From an uncultured Clostridia bacterium (GTDB lineage: Bacteria > Bacillota > Clostridia > Christensenellales > CAG-917), in assembly GCA_947382865.1 (NCBI GenBank), contig CANDBF010000007.1, forward strand, positions 1 through 51,327: a DNA stretch of 51,327 nucleotides, written 5' to 3'. The position numbers and the translations under genes are program-made. Below are positions 16,862-25,183 of the stretch, piece by piece. The notes beneath the pieces are model-generated. The model made no database searches and had not been told where the DNA came from. It saw only the letters and a program-made list of their open reading frames with translations. Position 1 is the first letter of the stretch. Each line of letters begins with the position of its first letter.

Positions 16862-16919
16862 CCTATCAAATATAGTGCACTAAAACTGATTTAATCGCCG
16901 ATATTTAGATGAAGAACAA

Positions 16920-16980
16920 AAAAGCCGTTTTATAAACAGCCTAACGTACTAACGTACGTGACTGAAACAAAACGGCTTTT
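16920..16980 (-). terminator. Terminator of the rpsJ-rplQ cluster, with a conserved hairpin inside its loop
   Basis: AAAAGCCGTTTT (16920-16931) pairs perfectly with AAAACGGCTTTT (16969-16980); on the minus strand the stem is followed by a T run. The loop contains a second hairpin, ACGTAC-TAAC-GTACGT (16944-16959), within the 23-nt sequence 16940-16962 that is repeated with one change in the rpsI terminator. Confidence 0.88.
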
Positions 16981-17007
16981 CCGCAGTTATTCGCTAAACA
17001 GTGGCGA

Positions 17008-17526
17008 TTAAATCAGTTTTAGAATGCAAGTTTCGGCGGCATCGCCCCTACGATTTCCCGTCTTCAAAATCTTGGTATATCCGCCGCCCTGTCCGAGTTG
17101 CTCCTTGCGGGCGTCGTACTTGGGCGCATACTCCTTGAAAATCTTCTCGATAAGAGGATGCTTCACGTCCTTTATACGCGCTTTGTAGGCGGGTTTGGTC
17201 TCTTTCTCGCCCTTGATTTCCTGCAAATCGACGAGCTCCGCCATAAGTCTGCGGCGCGCAGCGAGCTTTTTGGGACCGTCGTTGGTGAACTCAACCGCCG
17301 TCTGGGTCTTTGCGCCCTTGGCGTTGGTCGTAGTCACGTTCTTTGTGACCTTGACGTCGTCCTTGTACGCTCTCATGGCGATAGTGATATATTTTTCCGC
17401 AAGGCTTCTCACTGCTTTCGCGCGGTCGACGGTGGTGCTGATTTCACCGTACCACAGCAATTCGGAAACCTGATTTTTGAGCATAGCCATTCTCTGGTCT
17501 GTACGTTTTCCTAATTTTTTCGGCAT
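17008..17526 (-). CDS. rplQ: 50S ribosomal protein L17, long form
   Basis: 172 residues; L17 sits near the peptide exit tunnel of the large subunit. N-terminal KLGKRTDQRMAMLKNQ and C-terminal GGYTKILKTGNRRGDAAE are family signatures. Usual bacterial L17 is about 115-130 residues; here an extra stretch of roughly 45 residues, rich in Lys, Ala and Thr, lies in the middle (about 58-125). ATG 17526 follows GGAGG. It is the last gene of the cluster, 10 nt after rpoA, and is followed by a strong terminator. Confidence 0.96.
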   Translation of the reverse strand: MPKKLGKRTDQRMAMLKNQVSELLWYGEISTTVDRAKAVRSLAEKYITIAMRAYKDDVKVTKNVTTTNAKGAKTQTAVEFTNDGPKKLAARRRLMAELVDLQEIKGEKETKPAYKARIKDVKHPLIEKIFKEYAPKYDARKEQLGQGGGYTKILKTGNRRGDAAETCILKLI

Positions 17527-17536
17527 ATTGTCCTCC

Positions 17537-18493
17537 TTAGTCCTCTTGCGTCTTCAAGCCCAGACCGAGGTCTTCGAGCTTCTTGACAACCTCTTCGAGG
17601 GATTTCTTTCCGAGATTTCTGACCTTCAGCATATCGTCCTCGGAACGTCTTGTCAAATCGTCTACGGTGTGAATGTTCGCGCGCTTCAAGCAGTTGTATG
17701 AACGCACGGACAAATCCAAATCCTCAACGGACATTTCAAGCACCTTAACCTTGCTGTCCGCCTGCGGCTCGACGAGTATAGCGGTATCCGCCATATTCTC
17801 GACGAGGTCGACAAAGAGCTTGACGTGGTCGTTCATAATCTTCGCTGCGAGGGAAGTGATTTCCTTTGCGGTAGTGGTGCCGTCCGTAGTCACCTCGAGC
17901 GTGAGCTTGTCAAAGTCTATGCTCTGCTCTACGCGGGTGCTTTCGACTGCATAGTTCACCTTAACGACGGGGGTGTAGATGGAATCAATCGGTATGTAAC
18001 CGATGGATTCGAGCGCTTCCTTGTTCTGAGCGGAGGGGACGTAGCCTCTGCCGCACTTAACGTAGATAGACATATCTATTTCCGCGCCCTCGTCGAGAGT
18101 GCAGATGACCTGCTCGGGGTTCATAACCTCGATGCCGACAGCGCACTCGATATCGCCCGCCGTGACGGGTCCTACGGAATAAGCGTGCAGACGGCAGAGC
18201 TGTTTGCCCGCTCTTTCCAGACTGCTGACAGCCTTAAATCTTACTGTTTTGAGGTTGAGGATAATCTCGGTGACTTCCTCTTTTACTCCCTTGATGGTGG
18301 AAAACTCGTGGTCTACTCCCGCGATTTTGATACCGACTGCTGCGGCGCCGGGGAGCGCAGAGAGAAGAATGCGGCGCAAGCTGTTGCCAATGGTGGTGCC
18401 GAAGCCGCGTTCAAGCGGCTCGACCACAAACTTGGCGTAGTTCCTGCTTTCGTTCTCCTCGAATGTTATCTTTGGACTTTTTATCTCCATCAT
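17537..18493 (-). CDS. rpoA: DNA-directed RNA polymerase subunit alpha
   Basis: 318 residues, usual length. The N-terminal assembly domain (about 1-230) contains GFGTTIGNSLRRILLSALPG; the C-terminal DNA/activator-binding domain (about 250-318) contains LGKKSLEEVVKKLEDLGL. Alpha dimerises to nucleate RNA polymerase assembly. Two adjacent ATG codons (18493 and 18490) are possible; GGAGG spacing favours 18493. It is in its standard place between rpsD and rplQ. Confidence 0.98.
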   Translation of the reverse strand: MMEIKSPKITFEENESRNYAKFVVEPLERGFGTTIGNSLRRILLSALPGAAAVGIKIAGVDHEFSTIKGVKEEVTEIILNLKTVRFKAVSSLERAGKQLCRLHAYSVGPVTAGDIECAVGIEVMNPEQVICTLDEGAEIDMSIYVKCGRGYVPSAQNKEALESIGYIPIDSIYTPVVKVNYAVESTRVEQSIDFDKLTLEVTTDGTTTAKEITSLAAKIMNDHVKLFVDLVENMADTAILVEPQADSKVKVLEMSVEDLDLSVRSYNCLKRANIHTVDDLTRRSEDDMLKVRNLGKKSLEEVVKKLEDLGLGLKTQED

Positions 18494-18513
18494 TTCTGTT
18501 TTCCTCCGACGGA

Positions 18514-19137
18514 TTATTTCGAGTACAACTCGACGATGAGGTGCTCTTTGATGTCGAGGTCGATATCCGCTCTTTCGGGAAGAGCGACGACCGTGCCCGT
18601 AAGCGTAGCGTTGTCAAAGGACAGCCACTTCACGATGCTGAGATTTTTGGTCTCTTTGACGGAATTCCAAAGTTCCGAATCCTTCTTGTTTTCCTTTACA
18701 GCGATAACGTCTCCCGTCTTAACGATATAAGATGGGATATTGACGGACTTTCCGTTGACGGTGATATGTCCGTGGTTGACAATCTGACGAGCCATAGCTC
18801 TGGACGCGCCGAGACCGAGACGGTACACCACGTTGTCAAGACGTCTCTCGATAAGGACGAGCATATTTTCGCCCGTGACGCCGCGCATTTCGGACGCCTT
18901 GTCGTAGTACATCTTGAACTGCTTCTCCGTCACGCCGTAATAGCGCTTGGTCTTCTGCTTCTCGCGCAGCTGAACGGAATAGCCGCTGTTTTTCTTTCTG
19001 CCCTTGCCGTGGTCTCCGGGAGGAGCGTATTTTTTGAGCAACGGGCACTTATCGCTGTTGCACTTGTCTCCTTTGAGATAAAGTTTGCAACCCTCGCGTC
19101 TGCAAAGACGGCAATCGGGTCCTGTATACTTAGCCAT
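18514..19137 (-). CDS. rpsD: 30S ribosomal protein S4, zinc-binding form
   Basis: 207 residues. S4 nucleates 30S assembly by binding the 5' domain of 16S rRNA. The N-terminus has a four-cysteine zinc site (Cys9, Cys12, Cys26, Cys31), so this is the zinc-containing version. The S4 RNA-binding domain (about 95-160) begins at RLDNVVYRLGLGASRAMARQ. It lies between rpsK and rpoA. In many bacteria S4 is the translational repressor of this alpha operon; no site for that is recognisable here. Confidence 0.98.
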   Translation of the reverse strand: MAKYTGPDCRLCRREGCKLYLKGDKCNSDKCPLLKKYAPPGDHGKGRKKNSGYSVQLREKQKTKRYYGVTEKQFKMYYDKASEMRGVTGENMLVLIERRLDNVVYRLGLGASRAMARQIVNHGHITVNGKSVNIPSYIVKTGDVIAVKENKKDSELWNSVKETKNLSIVKWLSFDNATLTGTVVALPERADIDLDIKEHLIVELYSK

Positions 19138-19154
19138 AATCTTTTATCCTCCTC

Positions 19155-19550
19155 TTACAGTCTTCTCGCCTTAGGCGGACGGCAGCCGTTGTGGGGAATG
19201 GGGGACACGTCCTGAATGAGCGTGACTTCCAGACCTATGTTGCCGAGTGCGCGGATTGCGGACTCTCTGCCCTGACCGGGACCCTTGACATAGACCTCGA
19301 CGGTTCTCATGCCTTGGTCGTATGCAATCTTCGCCGCGTCCTCGCTGACCATCTGCGCCGCAAAAGGCGTAGACTTACGGCTTCCGCGCAATTTGAGCTT
19401 GCCCGCGGACGACCACGATATCGCGTTGCCGTTCATGTCCGTAATTGTGACGATCGTATTGTTGAAAGAGGCGTGGATATGCACCTGTCCTTTTTCAACG
19501 CGTTTGATATCTTTCCTTTTCTTTATCGCTTTTCTTGCAATACCTGCCAT
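19155..19550 (-). CDS. rpsK: 30S ribosomal protein S11
   Basis: 131 residues, usual length. S11 lies on the 30S platform next to S7 and 16S helix 45. Typical features: [19 protein letters not shown], followed by the C-terminal signature [21 protein letters not shown]. It is 12 nt after rpsM, with a Shine-Dalgarno before the ATG, in standard gene order. Confidence 0.98.
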   Translation of the reverse strand: MAGIARKAIKKRKDIKRVEKGQVHIHASFNNTIVTITDMNGNAISWSSAGKLKLRGSRKSTPFAAQMVSEDAAKIAYDQGMRTVEVYVKGPGQGRESAIRALGNIGLEVTLIQDVSPIPHNGCRPPKARRL

Positions 19551-19562
19551 AATCGCGCCTCC

Positions 19563-19928
19563 TTATTTCTTGCGGCTTACGGTACGCTTCGGACCTTTTC
19601 TGGTACGGGCGTTCTGCTTTGTGCTCTGACCGCGCACGGGAAGACCCTTCCTATGACGCACTCCGCGATAGCAGCCTATTTCCATAAGTCTCTTGATATT
19701 GAGACCGACCTCGCGTTTGAGGTCGCCTTCGACGTGCAGATTTTTTTCGATGTAGTCACGAATGAGACTAACCTGCGCCTCCGTCAGATCCTTGACTCTT
19801 ACGTCGGGACTGATGCCGGTAGCTTTCAGGATTTTCTGAGAAGTCGGAAGACCTATGCCGTAGATATAAGTCAATCCGTATTCAACTCTCTTGTCGCGCG
19901 GAAGATCCACGCCGGCGATTCTTGCCAT
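19563..19928 (-). CDS. rpsM: 30S ribosomal protein S13
   Basis: 121 residues. S13 is in the 30S head and contacts the P-site tRNA and the L5 bridge. Signature [24 protein letters not shown] and the basic C-terminus [22 protein letters not shown]... family pattern are clear. Its start is separated from rpmJ by 252 nt instead of the usual few bases, because dispersed repeats occupy the junction. GGAGG precedes the ATG. Confidence 0.98.
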   Translation of the reverse strand: MARIAGVDLPRDKRVEYGLTYIYGIGLPTSQKILKATGISPDVRVKDLTEAQVSLIRDYIEKNLHVEGDLKREVGLNIKRLMEIGCYRGVRHRKGLPVRGQSTKQNARTRKGPKRTVSRKK

Positions 19929-20180
19929 TTTCTACCTCCGATAAGTATAAAAAATATATTCTATATATGCCACGCATAGGTAGTCGCCCAAAGATTGGAA
20001 TGAGGCGACCAGCCGCCCTACGCACATTTCCGAATTTGTACCCCATCAAACGCGGAGGTTTGACGGGGACCCCTGCTTACCCCACAAACAGGGACGTTTG
20101 CGGGGACCCCGTTTATTTGCTCTCTCAGGCTTTATGCCGTAATGAGACAAACAATGGGGTCGGGGTCAAACGGGAAACTA
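19929..20180. repeat. 252-nt repeat-filled gap interrupting the rpmJ-rpsM junction
   Basis: Two related hairpins stand side by side: CCCCATCAAAC-gcggag-GTTTGACGGGG (20041-20068) and CCCCACAAAC-agggac-GTTTGCGGGG (20080-20105), each followed by ACCCC. A third stem, CCCGTTT (20108-20114) with AAACGGG (20168-20174), flanks a copy of GGGGTCGGGGT. The family recurs at 34148-34175. No U run follows in the direction of transcription, so readthrough into rpsM is expected. Confidence 0.8.
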
Positions 20181-20297
20181 TCAGCCCTGACGCTGCTTGT
20201 GATTGGGATACTTGGAGCAGATAACCATAACTCTGCCGTTTCTTTTGATTACCTTGCATTTGTCGCACATAGGCTTTACACTGGGTCTGACTTTCAT
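20181..20297 (-). CDS. rpmJ: 50S ribosomal protein L36, zinc form
   Basis: 38 residues, the smallest ribosomal protein. The zinc ligands Cys11, Cys14, Cys27 and His33 are all present, so this is the zinc-containing (primary) version. ATG 20297 follows GGAGG. It follows infA by 34 nt in the standard order. The same frame stays open upstream but has no support as coding. Confidence 0.97.
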   Translation of the reverse strand: MKVRPSVKPMCDKCKVIKRNGRVMVICSKYPNHKQRQG

Positions 20298-20331
20298 AGT
20301 GAACCTCCGATAAGTTCTTATTTTTTTGACC

Positions 20332-20550
20332 TTACTTGTTGCGGTAGATAATTCTGCCCTTAGTGAGGTCGTAGGGCGACATTTCGATTTTGACCTTGTC
20401 GCCTTCAAGGATTCTGATGTTGTTGATACGCAACTTGCCGCCGAGATACGCCAATATCTCGTGACCGTTGTTGAGCACCACTCTGAACTGAGTTTTCGGC
20501 AATACCTCAACCACTTTGCCTTCGGTTTCGATTACGTCTTCCTTTGACAT
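20332..20550 (-). CDS. infA: Translation initiation factor IF-1
   Basis: 72 residues, exactly the usual length, one OB-fold. It binds the 30S A site and assists IF-2 and IF-3 in start-site selection. Typical [18 protein letters not shown] start and KGRIIYRNK end. I use ATG 20550 (GGAAGG just upstream); a longer in-frame reading to 20646 would overlap the preceding gene and add residues foreign to the family. Confidence 0.98.
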   Translation of the reverse strand: MSKEDVIETEGKVVEVLPKTQFRVVLNNGHEILAYLGGKLRINNIRILEGDKVKIEMSPYDLTKGRIIYRNK

Positions 20551-20560
20551 AGAACCTTCC

Positions 20561-20827
20561 TTATTCTTTGCTGTCATTGTAAAAACGGAGTGCGCTGTAC
20601 AGCTCTGCGTCGAAAATCTGCGTTCCGTTTTTAAGTTTCTCCGCAATCTTGGCGAGTACGTCGCCGTCAGATTGCAGATGCTTTACGTTTTTGAGCTTAG
20701 CTTTTTTTATCCGCCTCGCGTCGCCGTCGGCTATTTTGACTCTGTCCTCTCCGACAAGCTCCACAACCGCGAAATATTTTCCGCTGTCGCGCCCCGCTTT
20801 GGAATATACTATCTGACCAAGTTCCAT
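20561..20827 (-). CDS. KOW-domain RNA-binding protein (L14e-like)
   Basis: 88 residues starting [21 protein letters not shown], a KOW/L14e-type fold. Genes like this sit between map and infA in many Clostridia and are annotated as KOW-domain or L14e/L6e/L27e-like RNA-binding proteins; they are not bacterial ribosomal subunits of known position. It starts 1 nt after the map stop, so it is probably translationally coupled. The rest of the protein is Lys/Asp-rich and helical. Function is not established. Confidence 0.85.
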   Translation of the reverse strand: MELGQIVYSKAGRDSGKYFAVVELVGEDRVKIADGDARRIKKAKLKNVKHLQSDGDVLAKIAEKLKNGTQIFDAELYSALRFYNDSKE

Positions 20828-20828
20828 A

Positions 20829-21566
20829 TCACAATGTCAATATTTCCGCGCCGTGCTCGGTGAGCGCAACCGTGTTTTCGTAATGTGCGGAGGGCTTTCC
20901 GTCCTTTGTCGTACAGCTCCAACCGCTCTCCACCGTCTCGTAGCCGCCCATATTCACCATAGGCTCTATCGCAAGTACAAGCCCGACTTCCAGCTTCAAT
21001 CCGTGTCCCGCTTTGCCGTAATTGGGTACGGGCGGGTCCTCGTGCATATCCCTTCCGATGCCGTGTCCGACCATCGACCTGACTATGCCGTAGCCTCTTG
21101 TCTCGCAGTGCTGCTGTACGGCGTGGGAGATATCTCCCAATCTGTTTCCGACCTTAAACTGTTCGACGCCCTTGAAAAAACTCTCTCTCGTGGTCTCGAC
21201 CAGCCGGTTCTTCTCTTCGCTTATCTCGCCGACGGGAAACGTTCTCGCCGCGTCCGCCTGCCAGCCCTTGAACACCAGTCCGCAGTCGATACTGAGTATT
21301 TGACCCTCTTCCAGCCTTTTGTCGTTCGGAAATCCGTGCACGACTACGTTGTCGGGAGAGGCGCATATCGTCGCGGGGAAGCCGCCGTATCCAAGGAAAG
21401 AGGGCTGACATCCGTGCCTGATTATGTAATCGTGGGCAAATTCGTCCAATCTCTTGGTAGTTACGCCGGGCTTTACTCTCTCTTCGATGAAAAGCAGACA
21501 GTCTCTCAAAATCGCGCCCGATTTGCGCATACACTCTATTTCGGCAGAGCTTTTGAGAATTATCAT
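20829..21566 (-). CDS. map: Methionine aminopeptidase type I
   Basis: 245 residues. It removes the N-terminal Met from nascent proteins. The pita-bread metal ligands are all present: Asp94, Asp105, His168, Glu201 and Glu230; catalytic His77 is in VVHGF. There is no N-terminal zinc extension, so it is the short type Ia. Its ATG overlaps the adk stop (ATGA), showing translational coupling. Standard neighbour of adk in the spc operon. Confidence 0.97.
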   Translation of the reverse strand: MIILKSSAEIECMRKSGAILRDCLLFIEERVKPGVTTKRLDEFAHDYIIRHGCQPSFLGYGGFPATICASPDNVVVHGFPNDKRLEEGQILSIDCGLVFKGWQADAARTFPVGEISEEKNRLVETTRESFFKGVEQFKVGNRLGDISHAVQQHCETRGYGIVRSMVGHGIGRDMHEDPPVPNYGKAGHGLKLEVGLVLAIEPMVNMGGYETVESGWSCTTKDGKPSAHYENTVALTEHGAEILTL

Positions 21567-22183
21567 TCAAGCACCTTTTTAACGTCCTCGAATATCTCCT
21601 GTATGGAGCCGGTTGCGGGTACATTGACAAGTTTGCCTTGTCCCGCGTAGTAGTTGATGAGAGGCTCGGTCTGATCCTGATACACTCTGAGTCTGTTCTG
21701 AACCGTCTCGGGTCTGTCGTCGTCGCGGATAAACAAATCGTCTCCGCAAGCCTTGCACTTTGTCTCGCCGTTAAGCGTGGATACGTGATACGTCGCGCCG
21801 CACTTGCAGACTCTTCTTCCGCCGAGTCTTGTGACAATCATATCAAACGGGACGTCGATATTGACCGCCATATCGATGCTCGCCACCTTATCAAGCGCCT
21901 CCGCCTGCGGTATGGTGCGGGGGAAGCCGTCGAGCACGTAGCCGTTTTGGCAATCGGCCGCCGACAGTCTGTCCTCTACGAGACCTATAACCACTTCGTC
22001 GGGTACGAGCGCGCCTGCGTCGATATATTCTTGCGCCTTGACGCCGAGGGGAGTGCCCTCCTTAATGTTGCGTCTCAAAATATCGCCCGTGGAAATGTGG
22101 GGAACGTTGTATTCCTCACATATAAGTGCCGCCTGTGTGCCTTTGCCCGCGCCGGGAGCGCCTAAAAGAATTATATTTTTCAT
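21563..22183 (-). CDS. adk: Adenylate kinase, zinc-LID form
   Basis: 206 residues; interconverts ATP + AMP and 2 ADP. P-loop GAPGAGKGT at residues 8-16, AMP-binding STGDILR, and GFPRT at 86-90. The long LID carries a four-cysteine zinc site, Cys126, Cys128, Cys143, Cys146. The first pair is CxC (CKC), not the more usual CxxC, a small oddity. A downstream ATGA overlap joins it to map; secY is upstream. Confidence 0.97.
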   Translation of the reverse strand: MKNIILLGAPGAGKGTQAALICEEYNVPHISTGDILRRNIKEGTPLGVKAQEYIDAGALVPDEVVIGLVEDRLSAADCQNGYVLDGFPRTIPQAEALDKVASIDMAVNIDVPFDMIVTRLGGRRVCKCGATYHVSTLNGETKCKACGDDLFIRDDDRPETVQNRLRVYQDQTEPLINYYAGQGKLVNVPATGSIQEIFEDVKKVLE

Positions 22184-22271
22184 AGCCCCTTATTTTAGCA
22201 TTTTTTTGCCCGCAACGCAAACGATTTAAGAACCGATTTGCGCAAAGCGAGCAAAATATGCGGATTTTTGT

Positions 22272-23594
22272 TTATTTGAGGAAGCCCTTGTAGTGCTTCA
22301 TCATGATTTGCGATTCGAGCTGCTTGTTCAGTTCGAGCGCGACCGACACGACGATCAGCAGTCCCGTTGCCGAGAAGGAGTTCGCAAGCCCGAGGTCGTA
22401 GCCCGAGTAATGACCCGACAGCGCGATAAATACGAACGTCGGGATGAGCGCGATTATCATAAGGAACACCGCGCCGAACAGCGTAATGCGGTTGTTGGTT
22501 TTACGAAGCAGATCGCTCGTAGGCTTGCCCGCTCTTATGCCGGGGATAAATCCGCCGTACTGCTGAATGTTCTTGGACACGTCGTCGGGATTGAACTGTA
22601 TCTGCGCGTAGAAGTAGGAGAAGCCCAAAATCAACAGCGCGAGCAAAACGTAGTAAACGGGAGTGCCCGTTCCCATATATCTTTCGTACCAGCGTGCCGC
22701 GGACGAGGTGCTGAAAAACAGCTGTATTATCATCTGCGGGAACATAAGCAGCGACGAAGCGAATATTATCGGCATAACGCCGCTTCCGTTGACGCGGATG
22801 GGAATGTACGTGGTCTGACCGCCGTACATCTTGTTGCCCTTGATCTGCTTGGAGTATTGCACGGGGATTCTTCTCTCCGCGCCATCCACAAAGACGATGA
22901 AGAAGAGGATTGCCACGACCACCAGTATATATCCGATGATGTTCCAGATATACGTCCACTGGTTGCCGACCATTCTAAGCGCGTTTGCGATACTGCTGCC
23001 TGCGGTTGCGAGTATGCCGATGAAGATGATAATCGACGTGCCGTTTCCGATGCCGTATTCGGTGATTCTCTCGCTCAGCCACATAACCATCGTGCTTCCG
23101 CCGACCAACATAACGATAGTCACCGCCATTGTCAGAATGGGCGCCGTCTCCGAGCCCGTCTCATAGTCGAATATGGGTCTTATGGCTTTTCCGTTATACA
23201 GGGTCACGACAATACCGATTGCCTGAATTATAGCAAGCATGATAGCGACGATTCTCGTAATCTGAGTGATTTTCCTTCTGCCTTCCTCTCCCTCCTTGGA
23301 CAGCCTTTCCAGAGGACGAATGACCAGAGTGAGAAGCTGCATTATGATGAAGGAGTTGATAAACGGCAAAATACCCAGCGAGAACAGGGTCGCGTTGGAC
23401 ATAGAGCCGCCCGTCACTATCGTCAACACGTTGAAGAAGTCGTTAGACGAGAACAACTGATTGACAGCGGTCGCGTTTAGCGTAGGCAAAGGAATATAGC
23501 ATCCTATACGATAAACAAGTATAAGAGCCAGAGTGAGGAAAATCTTCACTCTGATCTCTTTGGACTTGAATGCGTTTTTGAGCGTTTCAAACAT
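22272..23594 (-). CDS. secY: Protein translocase subunit SecY
   Basis: 440 residues with ten hydrophobic segments; it forms the SecYEG protein-conducting channel. Characteristic stretches include ILPFINSFIIMQLLT (helix 2 region), TEYGIGNGTSIIIF and the final cytoplasmic loop near GIRAGKPTSDLLRK. Start ATG 23594 overlaps the rplO stop by one base (TAATG), indicating coupled translation. Length is normal and no defects are seen. Exports, among others, the surface proteins encoded at the start of the window. Confidence 0.98.
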   Translation of the reverse strand: MFETLKNAFKSKEIRVKIFLTLALILVYRIGCYIPLPTLNATAVNQLFSSNDFFNVLTIVTGGSMSNATLFSLGILPFINSFIIMQLLTLVIRPLERLSKEGEEGRRKITQITRIVAIMLAIIQAIGIVVTLYNGKAIRPIFDYETGSETAPILTMAVTIVMLVGGSTMVMWLSERITEYGIGNGTSIIIFIGILATAGSSIANALRMVGNQWTYIWNIIGYILVVVAILFFIVFVDGAERRIPVQYSKQIKGNKMYGGQTTYIPIRVNGSGVMPIIFASSLLMFPQMIIQLFFSTSSAARWYERYMGTGTPVYYVLLALLILGFSYFYAQIQFNPDDVSKNIQQYGGFIPGIRAGKPTSDLLRKTNNRITLFGAVFLMIIALIPTFVFIALSGHYSGYDLGLANSFSATGLLIVVSVALELNKQLESQIMMKHYKGFLK

Positions 23595-24040
23595 TAGAGC
23601 ACCTCTGCTGTGCCGCCTGCCTTTTCGATTTTTTGAATTGCAGACGCGGTGAATTTGTTAGCTTTTATGACAAGTTTCTTTTCAAGCACGCCATTGCCCA
23701 AAACCTTGAGACCGTAGTTTTCGGTCTGTTTGATGATTCTCTCATCTATGAGCTTGTTGATATCTACAACTTCACCGTCCTCGAATCTGTTGAACACGTC
23801 GACATTCACCGTATTGTAAACGTGGGCGAATCTCTTATTGTTGAAACCGATTTTCGGGAGTCGTCTTGTCATGGGCATTTGTCCGCCTTCGAAGTTGGGA
23901 CGGACGCCGCCACCGCTTCTAGCCCATTGACCCTTGTGACCGCGAGTGGATGTCTTGCCCGTGCCCGAGCCTATGCCGCGTCCGACTCTCTTGGATGCGG
24001 TTTTCGCGCCGTCTGCGGGTTTGATGTCTTGTAAATTCAT
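23594..24040 (-). CDS. rplO: 50S ribosomal protein L15
   Basis: 148 residues. N-terminal glycine/arginine-rich extension ([20 protein letters not shown]) that threads into 23S rRNA, then the globular domain. Late-assembly protein near L35. Standard position between rpmD and secY; its stop overlaps the secY start. Confidence 0.98.
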   Translation of the reverse strand: MNLQDIKPADGAKTASKRVGRGIGSGTGKTSTRGHKGQWARSGGGVRPNFEGGQMPMTRRLPKIGFNNKRFAHVYNTVNVDVFNRFEDGEVVDINKLIDERIIKQTENYGLKVLGNGVLEKKLVIKANKFTASAIQKIEKAGGTAEVL

Positions 24041-24054
24041 AGTCTTCTTCCTCC

Positions 24055-24258
24055 TCAGATTTCTTCCACCTTGACGAGGTGAGAAACTTTTGCGATTTTG
24101 CCTCTTACGCAGGCATTGTCGACGAAGGTCTTTGTCTGACCGATTTTATGCAATCCCAACGCTTCGAGATTGGCTTTCTGATTTTTGAGGATACCGTTGG
24201 AACTTCTGACGAGAGTGATTTTGACGGAATTTGCCGCTTTTTCTGCTTTCTTAGCCAT
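24055..24258 (-). CDS. rpmD: 50S ribosomal protein L30
   Basis: 67 residues with the L30 core [33 protein letters not shown] short Lys/Ala-rich N-terminal extension ([11 protein letters not shown]) precedes the usual start of the domain. Shine-Dalgarno GGAGG precedes the ATG, 13 nt after rpsE. Standard order. Confidence 0.97.
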   Translation of the reverse strand: MAKKAEKAANSVKITLVRSSNGILKNQKANLEALGLHKIGQTKTFVDNACVRGKIAKVSHLVKVEEI

Positions 24259-24271
24259 AGTTTCGTCCTCC

Positions 24272-24790
24272 TTAGTCGACCACGACTTCGACGCCGCGAA
24301 GCTGCGCGATTTCCTCTGCGTTACGCAGACTGCGCAAGCCCTCTATCGTTGCCTTTGCGCTGTTTATGGGATTGTTGGAGCCGAGGGACTTCGTTCTAAT
24401 ATCCTTTACACCCGCAACCTCCAGCACCATACGCACCGCGCCGCCGGCGATAACGCCGGTACCTTCTTCGGCGGGGAGCAAAAGCACCTGACCGCGTCCG
24501 AACTTGCCCGTCGTCGCGTGAGGAATGGTATTGCCTTTCAGAGACATCTGCTCGACGTTGTGTCTCGCCTGCTGAGAAGCCTTCTTTATAGCTTCGGGCA
24601 CCTCTGCCGCCTTACCCATTCCGAGTCCGACGTTTCCGTTGCCGTCGCCTACGACCACCAGAGCCGAGAAACGCATGTTTCTGCCGCCCTTGACCGTCTT
24701 GGTGACGCGGTTTACGGCGATGAGTTTTTCGGTAAAGCCGTCGCTTTCTTCTCTGTTTCTATCGTTTCTTCTGTCACGATTGTCTGCCAT
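24272..24790 (-). CDS. rpsE: 30S ribosomal protein S5
   Basis: 172 residues. S5 shapes the mRNA entry side and decoding fidelity together with S4. N-terminal double-stranded-RNA-like domain with [21 protein letters not shown], and C-terminal domain with [23 protein letters not shown]. The first about 20 residues are Asp/Arg/Asn-rich. Follows rplR with an 8-nt gap. Confidence 0.98.
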   Translation of the reverse strand: MADNRDRRNDRNREESDGFTEKLIAVNRVTKTVKGGRNMRFSALVVVGDGNGNVGLGMGKAAEVPEAIKKASQQARHNVEQMSLKGNTIPHATTGKFGRGQVLLLPAEEGTGVIAGGAVRMVLEVAGVKDIRTKSLGSNNPINSAKATIEGLRSLRNAEEIAQLRGVEVVVD

Positions 24791-24798
24791 AATTCCTC

Positions 24799-25167
24799 CT
24801 AAAACTCAAGACCGGCTTCTCTTGCGCCGTCTGCCAGTGCCTGAACTCTGCCCGTATAAAGGTAGCCGCCTCTGTCGAATACGACCTGCTTGATGCCAAG
24901 CTCCAAAGCCTTTTTCGCAACGGCTTCGCCTACGAGCTTGGAAGCCTCCGTCTTGGTCGCCTTTGCGATTTTCGCCGCGACCTCCTTCGTCAGCGTGGAC
25001 GCCGAGCAAAGCGTGTTTCCTTTCACGTCGTCGATGACCTGAGCATAGATATGGTTGGTGCTTCTGTACACGCAAAGGCGGGGTCTCTCGGCGGTGCCGC
25101 TTACCTTCTTCCTTACTCTTGCGTGACGGATAACTCTGTCCTGATTTTTATCTTTCTTACTTATCAT
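24799..25167 (-). CDS. rplR: 50S ribosomal protein L18
   Basis: 122 residues. L18 binds 5S rRNA with L5. Signature [20 protein letters not shown] and the C-terminal [24 protein letters not shown] are typical. Start ATG 25167 gives the standard basic N-terminus. Lies between rplF and rpsE. Confidence 0.98.
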   Translation of the reverse strand: MISKKDKNQDRVIRHARVRKKVSGTAERPRLCVYRSTNHIYAQVIDDVKGNTLCSASTLTKEVAAKIAKATKTEASKLVGEAVAKKALELGIKQVVFDRGGYLYTGRVQALADGAREAGLEF

Positions 25168-25183
25168 AGTCTCACCTCACTCA

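Noticed and set aside
16700..16894. 64-codon frame within the repeat region
   Set aside because: It overlaps the repeat block and hairpins, has no ribosome site and no conserved features.
16396..17007. tRNA, tmRNA, SRP RNA, 6S RNA or RNase P RNA in the largest gaps
   Set aside because: None of the conserved core sequences for these RNAs was seen on either strand here or in the other gaps.
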